From contig JAWOHX010000126.1 in NCBI GenBank assembly GCA_046484975.1, positions 1 to 32,920 on the forward strand: a DNA stretch of 32,920 bases, written 5' to 3'. This stretch comes from JAWOHX01 sp046484975. GTDB lineage: Bacteria; Bacillota; Clostridia; DUPQ01. The notes beneath the pieces are model-generated. The model worked only from the letters and a program-made list of their open reading frames with translations, was not told the origin of the DNA and made no database searches. This document shows, piece by piece, positions 23,339 to 31,613 of the stretch. Each line of letters starts with the position of its first letter. Positions within the stretch are counted from its first letter, which is position 1. Made by a program: the position numbers and the translations under genes.

Positions 23339-26300
23339 ATGTATTTGAAAAGAATTGAGCTTCAGGGATTCAAATCTTTCGCAGGGAAAACAGTGCTTGA
23401 ATTTCATAAGGGGATTACCAGCGTGGTCGGACCAAACGGGAGTGGGAAAAGCAACTTGGCCGATGCCGTGAGATGGGTCCTCGGAGAACAGAGCGCGAAG
23501 GAACTGAGGGGCTCGAAAATGATGGACGTCATATTCTCCGGGACGGAATTCAGGAGGGCCGTGGGATATGCGGAGGTTTCTCTTGTCATTGACAATGAAA
23601 ACCGGGGGATCCCCATCGAATACACCGAAGTGATTGTCACCAGGAGGCTTTTTCGCTCCGGGGAAAGCGAATACTCCATCAACGGCAGCCAGTGCCGGCT
23701 CAAGGACATCTATGACTTGTTCCTGGATACTGGAGTGGGCAGGGAAGGCTATTCCATCATAGGCCAGGGAAAAATCCATGAAATATTGAGTGTGAAAAGC
23801 GAGGACCGCAGGGCCATTTTTGAAGAAGCATCCGGCATCATGAAGTACAAGGTCAAAAAAATGGAAGCCCAGCGTAAACTGGCGAAAACCGAGGAAAATC
23901 TTGTCCGGGTGGCGGACATCATCCATGAGATTGAGCGCCAGCTGGAGCCCCTGAGGCTCCAGGCAGAAAAGGCGAAGGAATATCTTGTACTGAGGGACAG
24001 GCTTAAAATCCTTGAGGTGGGCCTTTATCTCAATAACCTCAACATCTATGAAAAGAGAATAACCAGGCATGCAGAGGAAATCGAGGCCTACAACGGTCAT
24101 ATCGACAACCTCAACGTGATGTTGTCCGAAATCCATGCGGACATCCAGGCAAACAAGGAAAAACTGAGGGAAACGGAACTCTCTGAGGAGAAGGCAAGAG
24201 GCGACCTCAATGATTTCATCATGCGGATTGAAACAGCACAGCATGAAATTTCCATCATCCATGAAAAAATCAACGCGGTGGTTTCGGACATCAGGAGGAT
24301 GGATACGGAAATCCAGGAGATTGATCTGAAAAAGAAAATCCTTGAAGCCGACTATTTGAAACGGGAAGAACGGATTGCATACCTGAACAAAGAGCAAAGG
24401 GATTTCAGCGGGAGGCTTGAGGAGGCCCAGGCGGAAATGGCCCGGCTGATGGAATCCATGAACCAGAAGGAAAAGGAAATCCAGGGCTTGAAGAACGAGG
24501 TCATGGAATCGATGGATGATCTGTCCGAGCTGAAGCTCGCCATGCGGACCCTGCAGAACGAGAACGCATCCATCGATGAAAGCCTTATCCAGACGGAAAA
24601 AAGACTGGCGCACCTGAGACTGGAAAAAGACAGCGTGCTCCTGAAAAGACAGGATGAACAGGCAAAAGTCCTGAAGATCAAAAAAGAAAGCAGGGAACTG
24701 GAAGGAAACATCAACCTGGGCAGCCAAGAGAGGAAAGCACTGGAAGATAAGCTTGGAATGCTACGGCAGGAGAACAACGAGTATGGCAACAAACTGGGCA
24801 TCATCAACAGCAACCACGAAATACTTTCGGAGATGGATAAAAGACTGGAAGGCTATGCAGATTCCGTGAAATGGATACTCGAAAAAAACAGTGAGGAAGA
24901 CAGTGGACTCACTGGGATTGTGAATGTCCTGGGCAGGCTCATCGACACGGACGAGGCATATGAACAGGCACTGGAAGGAATACTGGGCCCTAATCTCCAG
25001 GCTGTTGTGACAAAAGACGAAGGGGCTGCCAGGAGAGGGATGGCCCATCTGCAGGAAAACAATCATGGAAGAGTGGTATTCATTCCGCTGGACATGAAGG
25101 GAAAAGAGAAAACAACCGATGGGGTCCCGTGGAATAAGGAGGAAGGATGCCTGGGCAATGCAGTGGAATTTGTCAAATGCGAAAAACGATATGGGAAGAT
25201 GATAGAACGATTGTTGTCGGATGTCCTGATTGCAGACCAATATGAGAATGCCCTGCGAATATGGGAAAAGGCAGGGGGCACGGCAATGGTGGCAACCTTG
25301 GCCGGTGAAGTCATTTCAAAGGAAGGGACCATCACCGGAGGAAAAACCGAAAATACCGTGGGCATTCTCGGACGCCAAAGAAAAATTGAGAATCTGAGAC
25401 ATGAGAAACGCTCATTGCAGGAAAAAATAGAAGGGGTTGAAGCCGCCATCCTTCAGACCGGAGCCATGCTGACGGAAACCAAAAGCAAGCTGGAGCGAAT
25501 GGAAGTCAGGCTCCAGGAACAAAAAGCACTGGAAATCCAGTCAGAGGGCTCCATGGGGGCATTGGACAGGGAACAGCACAGAATCTCGGAGGAACTGGAG
25601 ACCCAGAAAAGACACAAGGAGGGCCTCGAGCATAAGAAGAGCAACAATGCCGGTTCCATCAGCAGCCTCCTGGAGGAGATCACCCTGGCTGAAACAGGGA
25701 TAAACAAGAAAAAAATCAGTATCGCGGAATATGAGATGTCCTGCGAGAATGAGAAGATACAGAGGAACCGGTTGGCGGAGATCATCTCTGACATGAGGGT
25801 TTCCCTGAATTCCGTCGTGGAATCTTTAAAAAGCACCAGCGAGGCCATGGAAAGGCTCAGCAATGAGAAAAGCGAGCTGGAGCAGAAAGATGAATACAAG
25901 GTCATCGAACTCCAGGAAATGAGAGACAATGAGATTTTTCTGCGGAAAACTGCGGATGAGAAGAAGCTGCTCATGAAGAATCCTGAGGAAACAAAAGCGA
26001 TGCTCAAAAAGGAAGTGGAAAAATTCACAAGGATACGCAAATGCACAGAAGAGGAATCCGATGCGCATGTGGACAGGATCAGCGAAATAAACCGGGAAAT
26101 CATCCTTGTGCAAAACAAAATGGGCAAGGTTGAGGTCAACCAGGCCAAGGTTGTCTCCGAGATGGACTTGATGAAAGCCAGGATGTGGGATGAATACAAT
26201 CTGACCCATAACGAAGCCATGCAGCGGCACAGTGAGATCGATAACATCGAAAGGGCAAAAAAGGAAATCAGGGATTGCAGGTCGGGCATTGGGGAACTGG

Positions 26301-26902
26301 GAAACGTGAACATCAATGCCATCGATGACTATACCCAGACCAATGAGAGGTACCAGTTCCTGACAAGTCAGAGGGACGACCTCCATGAATCCAAAGAGAA
26401 CCTGTACAAAGTGATCCGTGAGATGAACCTCATCATGGAAAAAATATTCGCGGAGAAGTTCGAGGTCATCAACGGACAGTTCAATGAGATATTCCAAAGG
26501 CTGTTCGAGGGAGGGAAGGCCCGGATTGAATTGTGCGACGAAGCCAATATCCTGGAAAGCGGCATCGATATCATTGTGCAGCCGCCTGGCAAAAAACTTC
26601 AGAACATGATGCTGCTGTCAGGCGGAGAAAAGGCCTTCACTGCCATCGCGCTTCTGTTTTCCATCCTCCTAGTGAATCCAGCGCCATTTTGTATATTCGA
26701 CGAGATCGAAGCCGCCCTGGATGATGCAAATGTCATCAAATTCGCGGAATACTTAAGTGAATACAAGAAAAACACCCAGTTCATCATGATTACACACAGG
26801 AAGGGTACCATGGAATATTCCGACTCCATCTACGGGGTCACCATGCAGGAGCATGGGATATCCAAGGTGGTATCCATGAAGATGAACCAGCAGGAGGCAT
26901 GA
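23339..26902 (+). CDS. smc: Chromosome segregation protein SMC
   Basis: 1187 residues, the usual SMC length. The ATPase head starts M-Y-L-K-R-I-E-L-Q-G-F-K-S-F-A-G with Walker A G-P-N-G-S-G-K-S-N (residues 32-40). Long coiled coils flank a hinge in the middle (about 500-650, including G-I-V-N-V-L-G-R-L-I). The C-terminal head has the signature L-S-G-G-E-K-A-F-T-A and Walker B I-F-D-E-I-E-A-A-L-D-D. It condenses and segregates the chromosome with ScpA and ScpB, which are not in the window. The frame is open back to 23207, but the 44 extra residues are not SMC-like. AGGGGAAA lies just before the chosen ATG. ftsY follows after one base. Confidence 0.97.
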   Translation: MYLKRIELQGFKSFAGKTVLEFHKGITSVVGPNGSGKSNLADAVRWVLGEQSAKELRGSKMMDVIFSGTEFRRAVGYAEVSLVIDNENRGIPIEYTEVIVTRRLFRSGESEYSINGSQCRLKDIYDLFLDTGVGREGYSIIGQGKIHEILSVKSEDRRAIFEEASGIMKYKVKKMEAQRKLAKTEENLVRVADIIHEIERQLEPLRLQAEKAKEYLVLRDRLKILEVGLYLNNLNIYEKRITRHAEEIEAYNGHIDNLNVMLSEIHADIQANKEKLRETELSEEKARGDLNDFIMRIETAQHEISIIHEKINAVVSDIRRMDTEIQEIDLKKKILEADYLKREERIAYLNKEQRDFSGRLEEAQAEMARLMESMNQKEKEIQGLKNEVMESMDDLSELKLAMRTLQNENASIDESLIQTEKRLAHLRLEKDSVLLKRQDEQAKVLKIKKESRELEGNINLGSQERKALEDKLGMLRQENNEYGNKLGIINSNHEILSEMDKRLEGYADSVKWILEKNSEEDSGLTGIVNVLGRLIDTDEAYEQALEGILGPNLQAVVTKDEGAARRGMAHLQENNHGRVVFIPLDMKGKEKTTDGVPWNKEEGCLGNAVEFVKCEKRYGKMIERLLSDVLIADQYENALRIWEKAGGTAMVATLAGEVISKEGTITGGKTENTVGILGRQRKIENLRHEKRSLQEKIEGVEAAILQTGAMLTETKSKLERMEVRLQEQKALEIQSEGSMGALDREQHRISEELETQKRHKEGLEHKKSNNAGSISSLLEEITLAETGINKKKISIAEYEMSCENEKIQRNRLAEIISDMRVSLNSVVESLKSTSEAMERLSNEKSELEQKDEYKVIELQEMRDNEIFLRKTADEKKLLMKNPEETKAMLKKEVEKFTRIRKCTEEESDAHVDRISEINREIILVQNKMGKVEVNQAKVVSEMDLMKARMWDEYNLTHNEAMQRHSEIDNIERAKKEIRDCRSGIGELGNVNINAIDDYTQTNERYQFLTSQRDDLHESKENLYKVIREMNLIMEKIFAEKFEVINGQFNEIFQRLFEGGKARIELCDEANILESGIDIIVQPPGKKLQNMMLLSGGEKAFTAIALLFSILLVNPAPFCIFDEIEAALDDANVIKFAEYLSEYKKNTQFIMITHRKGTMEYSDSIYGVTMQEHGISKVVSMKMNQQEA

Positions 26903-26903
26903 T

Positions 26904-27824
26904 TTGAGTTTTTTTGAAAAGCTGCGGAAAGGAATCAGCAAGGCCAGACTGCATTTCGAGAGCATGCTTGATGAGGCGATACGGAATTTCAAAGGGTATG
27001 ACGAGGATTTTTTTGATTCCCTTGAGGAAGCCCTGATCCTGGCCGATGTTGGAGCGGATGTTTCTTCAGAAGTCACGAACACCCTGAAAAAACAAGTCCG
27101 GGAGCATAAGGCCACTCATCCCGGGGATGTGCGAAACCTTTTGAAACAGGAGCTTTACAGGATTCTGGACGCTCCTGAAGGGAAAACCTTAAAATGTCTC
27201 TCTTCCAACCAACAGGAGCTTGATGTCATTCTGGTGGTGGGGGTCAATGGAACCGGGAAGACGACATCCATCGGGAAACTCGCCTCATATCTTGCCGGTG
27301 AAGGGAAAAAAGTCCTCATTGCCGGTGCAGATACCTTCCGTGCGGCAGCCATGGAACAGCTGGAAATATGGGCAGGGAGGGCGAATGCGGATTATGTCGG
27401 CAGCAAACAGGGATCCGACCCGTCCTCTGTGGTGCACGACGGAATCCATGCGGCAATGAACAGGAAAAAGGATGTGCTTATCTGCGACACAGCCGGCAGG
27501 CTGCACACGAAGCAGAATCTGATGGAGGAACTCAAGAAAATGAAGAGGGTGATCCAGAAGGAAGCCCCGGAAGCCCGGATTGAGACACTGATCGTTCTGG
27601 ACGCATCCACGGGGAACAATGCCATGAACCAGGCGGAGAAATTCAATGATGCGATTGGGATTGACGGCATCGTGCTGACCAAGCTTGACGGTACTGCGAA
27701 AGGTGGTATAGTAATAACTATATGCAGGAAGATGGACATTCCGGTCAAACTCATCGGAATCGGGGAGAAAATAGACGACCTCAGACCCTTTGACGCGGGA
27801 CAGTTCATCGATGCATTGTTTTAA
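26904..27824 (+). CDS. ftsY: Signal recognition particle receptor FtsY
   Basis: 306 residues, the short form with N and G domains only and no acidic A domain. It is the membrane-side GTPase that receives SRP-ribosome complexes. The G motifs are G-V-N-G-T-G-K-T-T, D-T-F-R-A-A-A-M-E-Q-L, D-T-A-G-R-L and T-K-L-D-G-T-A-K-G-G. The start is TTG, with AGGAGG 6 bases upstream inside the end of smc. rnc-smc-ftsY is a classic Gram-positive cluster. Confidence 0.96.
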   Translation: MSFFEKLRKGISKARLHFESMLDEAIRNFKGYDEDFFDSLEEALILADVGADVSSEVTNTLKKQVREHKATHPGDVRNLLKQELYRILDAPEGKTLKCLSSNQQELDVILVVGVNGTGKTTSIGKLASYLAGEGKKVLIAGADTFRAAAMEQLEIWAGRANADYVGSKQGSDPSSVVHDGIHAAMNRKKDVLICDTAGRLHTKQNLMEELKKMKRVIQKEAPEARIETLIVLDASTGNNAMNQAEKFNDAIGIDGIVLTKLDGTAKGGIVITICRKMDIPVKLIGIGEKIDDLRPFDAGQFIDALF

Positions 27825-27835
27825 GGAGGGAAATC

Positions 27836-30514
27836 ATGTTTGAATCTTCATATAATATAAAGGGCCTGTTCCGCAGGAAGAGGACGATACTCATCATCTT
27901 TCTTGCGGCAGTGGCATTCCTGGCCATCGGGATTTCCAGGATTTACCTCAATGTCATCGAGCTCAACGAGATAGGCGGACTGTCCTTGATTTACACGAAA
28001 AACCTGATGTGGAGGATTGGAACCGGTGTCATTGCAGGGGTGCTGGCTTTTTTGATGGTTCTTGGCCAGAATCTGGTCATCCGGAAAAACCTTTCTGGAT
28101 TTTTCAAGAACCGTGCACTGGAGAAACTGAAATTTTTCAATTGGCTTCCCGCATTGGGAGCCGGCCTGATATTCGGGTTGATCGTCAACCAGACCATGTA
28201 CTTGAACGCCTTGAAATTCTTCAACAGCCAGGCTTTTGGCATCGACGCGCCGGTTATTGGAAAAGACATTGGCTACTATGTGTTCACCAGGCCGTTCCTG
28301 CTTAATCTTTACAGCTATTTCCAAGGCTTGTCCATCTTCCTGCTTATATATGTCATCCTGTATTATACAATCAACTTCTTCATTGCCTATCAGAACCTGA
28401 ATATCAATGACTACAAGCAACCCCCGGTCCTTGCCCACATCCTCTTCACAAGCGCCCTGGCAATGGTGGTGAGGATTTTCGGATATGGACTGGATGCCGA
28501 GGGAATCCTTTACAGGAATTTTGCAAGCGCCACCGGAGGAGGGTATGTGGATGTGAATGTCTGGCTCACATATTACCGCATGATGCCTTATGTCCTGGTG
28601 GTCCTTGTCGTCGCTGCCCTGGTTTTCCTCTTCAGGAAGAAATTCAAGCTGACGGCCATCACCATCGCCTTGTTCCCTGTGATATTCATTCTCACAAGCG
28701 TCATAGCCCTTGGAGTCCAGGCATTCCGGGTGGTGCCCAATGAAAAAGACCTGGAAAGCCGATTCCTGAGATACAACATTGAAATGACAAGGATGGCATA
28801 TGGGCTCGACAAGATCCAGGTCATCGACATCGAAGGGACGGAAGTCATCACGCCGGCTATGCTGGAACGGAACATGGAAACCATCGAGAACATCAGAGTT
28901 CTGGATTATAGATCTGCATTGCGCACCAACGTCCAGCTCCAGAGCAACACGCTTTTCTACACATTCTTTGACGGGGACATTGTGAACTATACCATCAACA
29001 ACAAGAAAACCCCTGTATTCATATCCGCAAGGGAGATTTCCACGGGGATGCTCCCTGACAAATCATATATCAACACGAAATACCGTTACACCCATGGTTA
29101 CGGTGTGGTGATCAATCCCATCAACCGCACCAACAACCAGGGACAGATAGAATTTTTGCTAAGCGGTCTGGATCATCGGAGTGTGGATGCCTCACTGGTG
29201 GTGGAACGGCCCCAGATCTATTATGGGGAACTGACGGACAATTATGTCATCGTCAGGGCTGACGGGACGGATGAGATTGATTACGACGGGAACCGGGAGA
29301 CCCGCTACGAAGGATTGGGAGGGATTCCTCTTTCAGGCTTACACCGGCTGCTTTACGCCGTCAAATACCAGGACATCAACCTGATCACATCAGGATATGC
29401 CAAAGGTGCCGACCTCCTGTTGAACCGCCAGATCGTGGACCGGGTGCAAAAGGGTGCACCATTCCTGGTCATCGACAGCGACCCGTTCATCCTCCTGACA
29501 GATGAAGGCACACTGATGTGGGTGATGGATGGGTATACCGTCACCGACAAGATCCCGTATTCCCAGTTCCGGGGCGACATCAACTATATCCGCAATTCCG
29601 TGAAAGTGGTCGTTGATGCATATGACGGAAAAGTGGAATATTACATCATTGATGAGACAGATCCCATGATCAACACCTATGACGCCATTTATCCGGGGAT
29701 CCTGAAAAGGGAGCCCCTTCCGGAGACAGTACAGAAACACATGAAATACCCGGAAACACTGTTCAAGCTTCAAACCGACATCCTCAAGAAGTACCACCTG
29801 ACGCCGGATGAAGTGGATACCTTCTACAGCCAGCAGGACCTGTGGGACATCGCCAAATATCCCAGCGACAGGAGCCTTGGCACCACGGTGGACATTGATG
29901 CCTACTACATCAACATGAAACTGCCCATGGTCTCTTCCACGGAGGAATTCATCCTGGTAAGGCCCTTCACTCCGTCCAGTGTGGATAGACACAACATGGT
30001 CTCCTGGCTGACAGCCCGGAACAGCTATGCTCATTATGGCGAATTGATTCTTTACAAGTATCCAAGGAGCTTCAATATCCTGGGACCGTACCAAATCGAG
30101 GTCATGATCAACCAGATCGATGAGGTGTCCAAGAACATCACCCTGTGGGGACAGAGCGGTTCAGACGTGTACAAGGGAAGCCTGCTTGTCATTCCCATCG
30201 AAAACAGCGTGCTGTATGTGGAGCCCATCTATATCAGGGCATCCGGTGCTTCGGCCATTCCGGAGATCAGGGACGTGATCGTAGGCTTTCAGGACAAGGA
30301 GGAGTTCATCTATGGCAGGGGACTCAATGTTAGCCAGGCACTCAATAACATGTTCAGGGATTTCATCATAGAGCCCGGACCGGTTGATCCATCCGACCCA
30401 GGTGAGGTCATCGATGAGGAGACACTGGCTGAGCTGAAGGAGCAGTACGAGAGGCTGAAGGAACAGCTGGAGGAACTTGGGAAACTGCTTGACAAACTGC
30501 TGACGGGCAATTAA
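27836..30514 (+). CDS. UPF0182 family membrane protein
   Basis: 892 residues, the usual size of the UPF0182 (COG1615) family, whose function is unknown. The first third has about seven membrane segments (around 15-35, 55-75, 100-125, 155-185, 200-218, 245-265, 270-295). The remaining 600 residues form a large soluble region, probably outside the cell, with many aromatic residues. The last 35 residues (from E-E-T-L-A-E-L-K-E-Q-Y) form a Glu/Lys/Leu-rich coiled coil. GGAGG lies before the ATG, which is 11 bases after ftsY, so the gene may belong to the smc-ftsY transcript. Confidence 0.9.
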   Translation: MFESSYNIKGLFRRKRTILIIFLAAVAFLAIGISRIYLNVIELNEIGGLSLIYTKNLMWRIGTGVIAGVLAFLMVLGQNLVIRKNLSGFFKNRALEKLKFFNWLPALGAGLIFGLIVNQTMYLNALKFFNSQAFGIDAPVIGKDIGYYVFTRPFLLNLYSYFQGLSIFLLIYVILYYTINFFIAYQNLNINDYKQPPVLAHILFTSALAMVVRIFGYGLDAEGILYRNFASATGGGYVDVNVWLTYYRMMPYVLVVLVVAALVFLFRKKFKLTAITIALFPVIFILTSVIALGVQAFRVVPNEKDLESRFLRYNIEMTRMAYGLDKIQVIDIEGTEVITPAMLERNMETIENIRVLDYRSALRTNVQLQSNTLFYTFFDGDIVNYTINNKKTPVFISAREISTGMLPDKSYINTKYRYTHGYGVVINPINRTNNQGQIEFLLSGLDHRSVDASLVVERPQIYYGELTDNYVIVRADGTDEIDYDGNRETRYEGLGGIPLSGLHRLLYAVKYQDINLITSGYAKGADLLLNRQIVDRVQKGAPFLVIDSDPFILLTDEGTLMWVMDGYTVTDKIPYSQFRGDINYIRNSVKVVVDAYDGKVEYYIIDETDPMINTYDAIYPGILKREPLPETVQKHMKYPETLFKLQTDILKKYHLTPDEVDTFYSQQDLWDIAKYPSDRSLGTTVDIDAYYINMKLPMVSSTEEFILVRPFTPSSVDRHNMVSWLTARNSYAHYGELILYKYPRSFNILGPYQIEVMINQIDEVSKNITLWGQSGSDVYKGSLLVIPIENSVLYVEPIYIRASGASAIPEIRDVIVGFQDKEEFIYGRGLNVSQALNNMFRDFIIEPGPVDPSDPGEVIDEETLAELKEQYERLKEQLEELGKLLDKLLTGN

Positions 30515-30517
30515 TGT
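30489..30517 (+). promoter_or_regulatory. Possible promoter of the tRNA-Thr gene
   Basis: TTGACA (30489-30494) lies inside the end of the UPF0182 gene; 17 bases further is TAATGT, a poor -10. A start near 30524 would fit a very short tRNA leader. The call rests mostly on the perfect -35. Confidence 0.4.
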
Positions 30518-30527
30518 GGATATAAAA

Positions 30528-30602
30528 GCTGGGGTAGCTCAGTGGTAGAGCAATTGATTCGTAATCAATAGGTCGAGGGTTCAAATCCCTTCCCCAGCTC
30601 CA
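30528..30602 (+). tRNA. tRNA-Thr, anticodon CGT
   Basis: A complete cloverleaf of 75 bases. The acceptor stem is GCTGGGG / CCCCAGC, the D arm GCTC-AGTGGTA-GAGC, the anticodon stem ATTGA / TCAAT with loop TTCGTAA (anticodon CGT, reading ACG), and the T arm GAGGG-TTCAAAT-CCCTT. The discriminator is T and the CCA end is encoded. It stands alone between the UPF0182 gene and an AT-rich gene. No clear terminator follows. Confidence 0.96.
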
Positions 30603-30670
30603 TTTTTCAACAGGCTAAGACGCCAGAGTTATGTGTAATTGTCCATCAATTCAATGGCAGGAGTGAGAAG

Positions 30671-31468
30671 ATGAAAATATCATTTTTTGGATATAACACA
30701 TTCTCAGTCAAGTCCAAAGATAAAAAAATACTTATTGATCCCGGTGGGGGTTTTTATCTTTTTAAAGGATGGCTGAAAAGCCTAATCCCAAAGGTTGAAT
30801 GGGCTGATGCAACTCATATATTGGTAACACATGGCGATCCAGATCATTACTGGCATGTTGAAAGGATAGCAGAAAAATCAGGTGCATCGGTAATATGTAA
30901 TAAAACAATGGCAATGGAAACAAACACAAAACGCTTGCTGTTAGGACCAAGAGACAGAGGACTTGCCTTTACTACTGAAATTAAAAATCTCCATACCATT
31001 GCTCCTTTTGAAACTATAAATGTAGATGAGCTTGAAATAACTGGAATAAAAACCGCTCATGGGCCATTAACAATGAAGTTGGGACCGTTTTCTAAAACGT
31101 TGCAGCCTGGTCCATATGAAAGAATCGGGTGGGGTTCTATCGGCTTTGAGATACGTATTGATAAAATAGTATTAGTCAATTTAGGGGACACTATCATCCT
31201 TAGAGATGAATGGAAGACAATCAACTCTCCAGATGTTTTAATGATCCCAATAGGTGGCGGAAGAGTACATAACACAATGGATGAAAATGAAGCATTAGAG
31301 GCTGTTGAAATGATTAAACCAAGAATTGTTATTCCATGCCACTATAACTGCGCTGGTTTACATCGAAAGAATGCGAATCCTGCTAATGAGAAGCACTTTC
31401 ATGATGAGGTAAAAAAACTTGGGATCGATTGTGTCCTGTTAGGAATAAATGAATCAATGGAGCTATGA
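30671..31468 (+). CDS. Metallo-beta-lactamase-fold hydrolase (UlaG-like)
   Basis: 265 residues, cytoplasmic. Metal-binding motifs are T-H-G-D-P-D-H-Y-W-H near residue 54, L-G-D-T near 171, and I-P-C-H-Y-N near 221, as in the L-ascorbate-6-phosphate lactonase / UlaG-like branch. The first histidine of the usual HxHxDH motif is a glycine-containing variant (T-H-G-D-P-D-H). The reaction is unknown. AGGAG lies 8 bases before the ATG. Base and codon use differ from all other genes here: it is rich in ATA, AAA, TTA and GTA codons, while its neighbours prefer ATC, AAG and CTG. It starts 68 bases after the tRNA-Thr, so recent transfer is likely. No integrase is visible. Confidence 0.87.
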   Translation: MKISFFGYNTFSVKSKDKKILIDPGGGFYLFKGWLKSLIPKVEWADATHILVTHGDPDHYWHVERIAEKSGASVICNKTMAMETNTKRLLLGPRDRGLAFTTEIKNLHTIAPFETINVDELEITGIKTAHGPLTMKLGPFSKTLQPGPYERIGWGSIGFEIRIDKIVLVNLGDTIILRDEWKTINSPDVLMIPIGGGRVHNTMDENEALEAVEMIKPRIVIPCHYNCAGLHRKNANPANEKHFHDEVKKLGIDCVLLGINESMEL

Positions 31469-31511
31469 AAGAATTAAATTTCGTCAAGGTGGGAGCAAAA
31501 GCACATAACAC

Positions 31512-31583
31512 CGAGTACCCGGTTTCGCTTTGTTCTACCAAGAATAGGATCCCGTTGGTCGCAAATTCGGGTACTCGCGAAAC
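31512..31583 (+). repeat. Structured intergenic element with crossing inverted repeats
   Basis: CGAGTACCCG (31512-31521) is a perfect inverted match of CGGGTACTCG (31568-31577). The next 7 bases, GTTTCGC (31522-31528), are an inverted match of GCGAAAC (31577-31583). A third pair ACCAA (31537-31541) / TTGGT (31555-31559) nests inside the first. The first two pairings cross, so an RNA could fold as a pseudoknot, or switch between two hairpins. It begins 44 bases after the MBL-fold gene and ends 30 bases before the lipoprotein ATG. No known riboswitch is recognised. Confidence 0.6.
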
Positions 31584-31613
31584 GATTCGTGACATTCGGC
31601 TCTGGAGTGCATT

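Noticed and set aside
23315..24727. A 470-codon open frame on the - strand opposite smc.
   Set aside because: Antisense of the coiled coil of SMC gives Phe/Leu-rich sequence without domains.
30590..31613. Attachment-site direct repeat of the tRNA-Thr 3' end bounding the MBL gene.
   Set aside because: I searched by eye for CCCTTCCCCAGCTCC or parts of it downstream and found no second copy.
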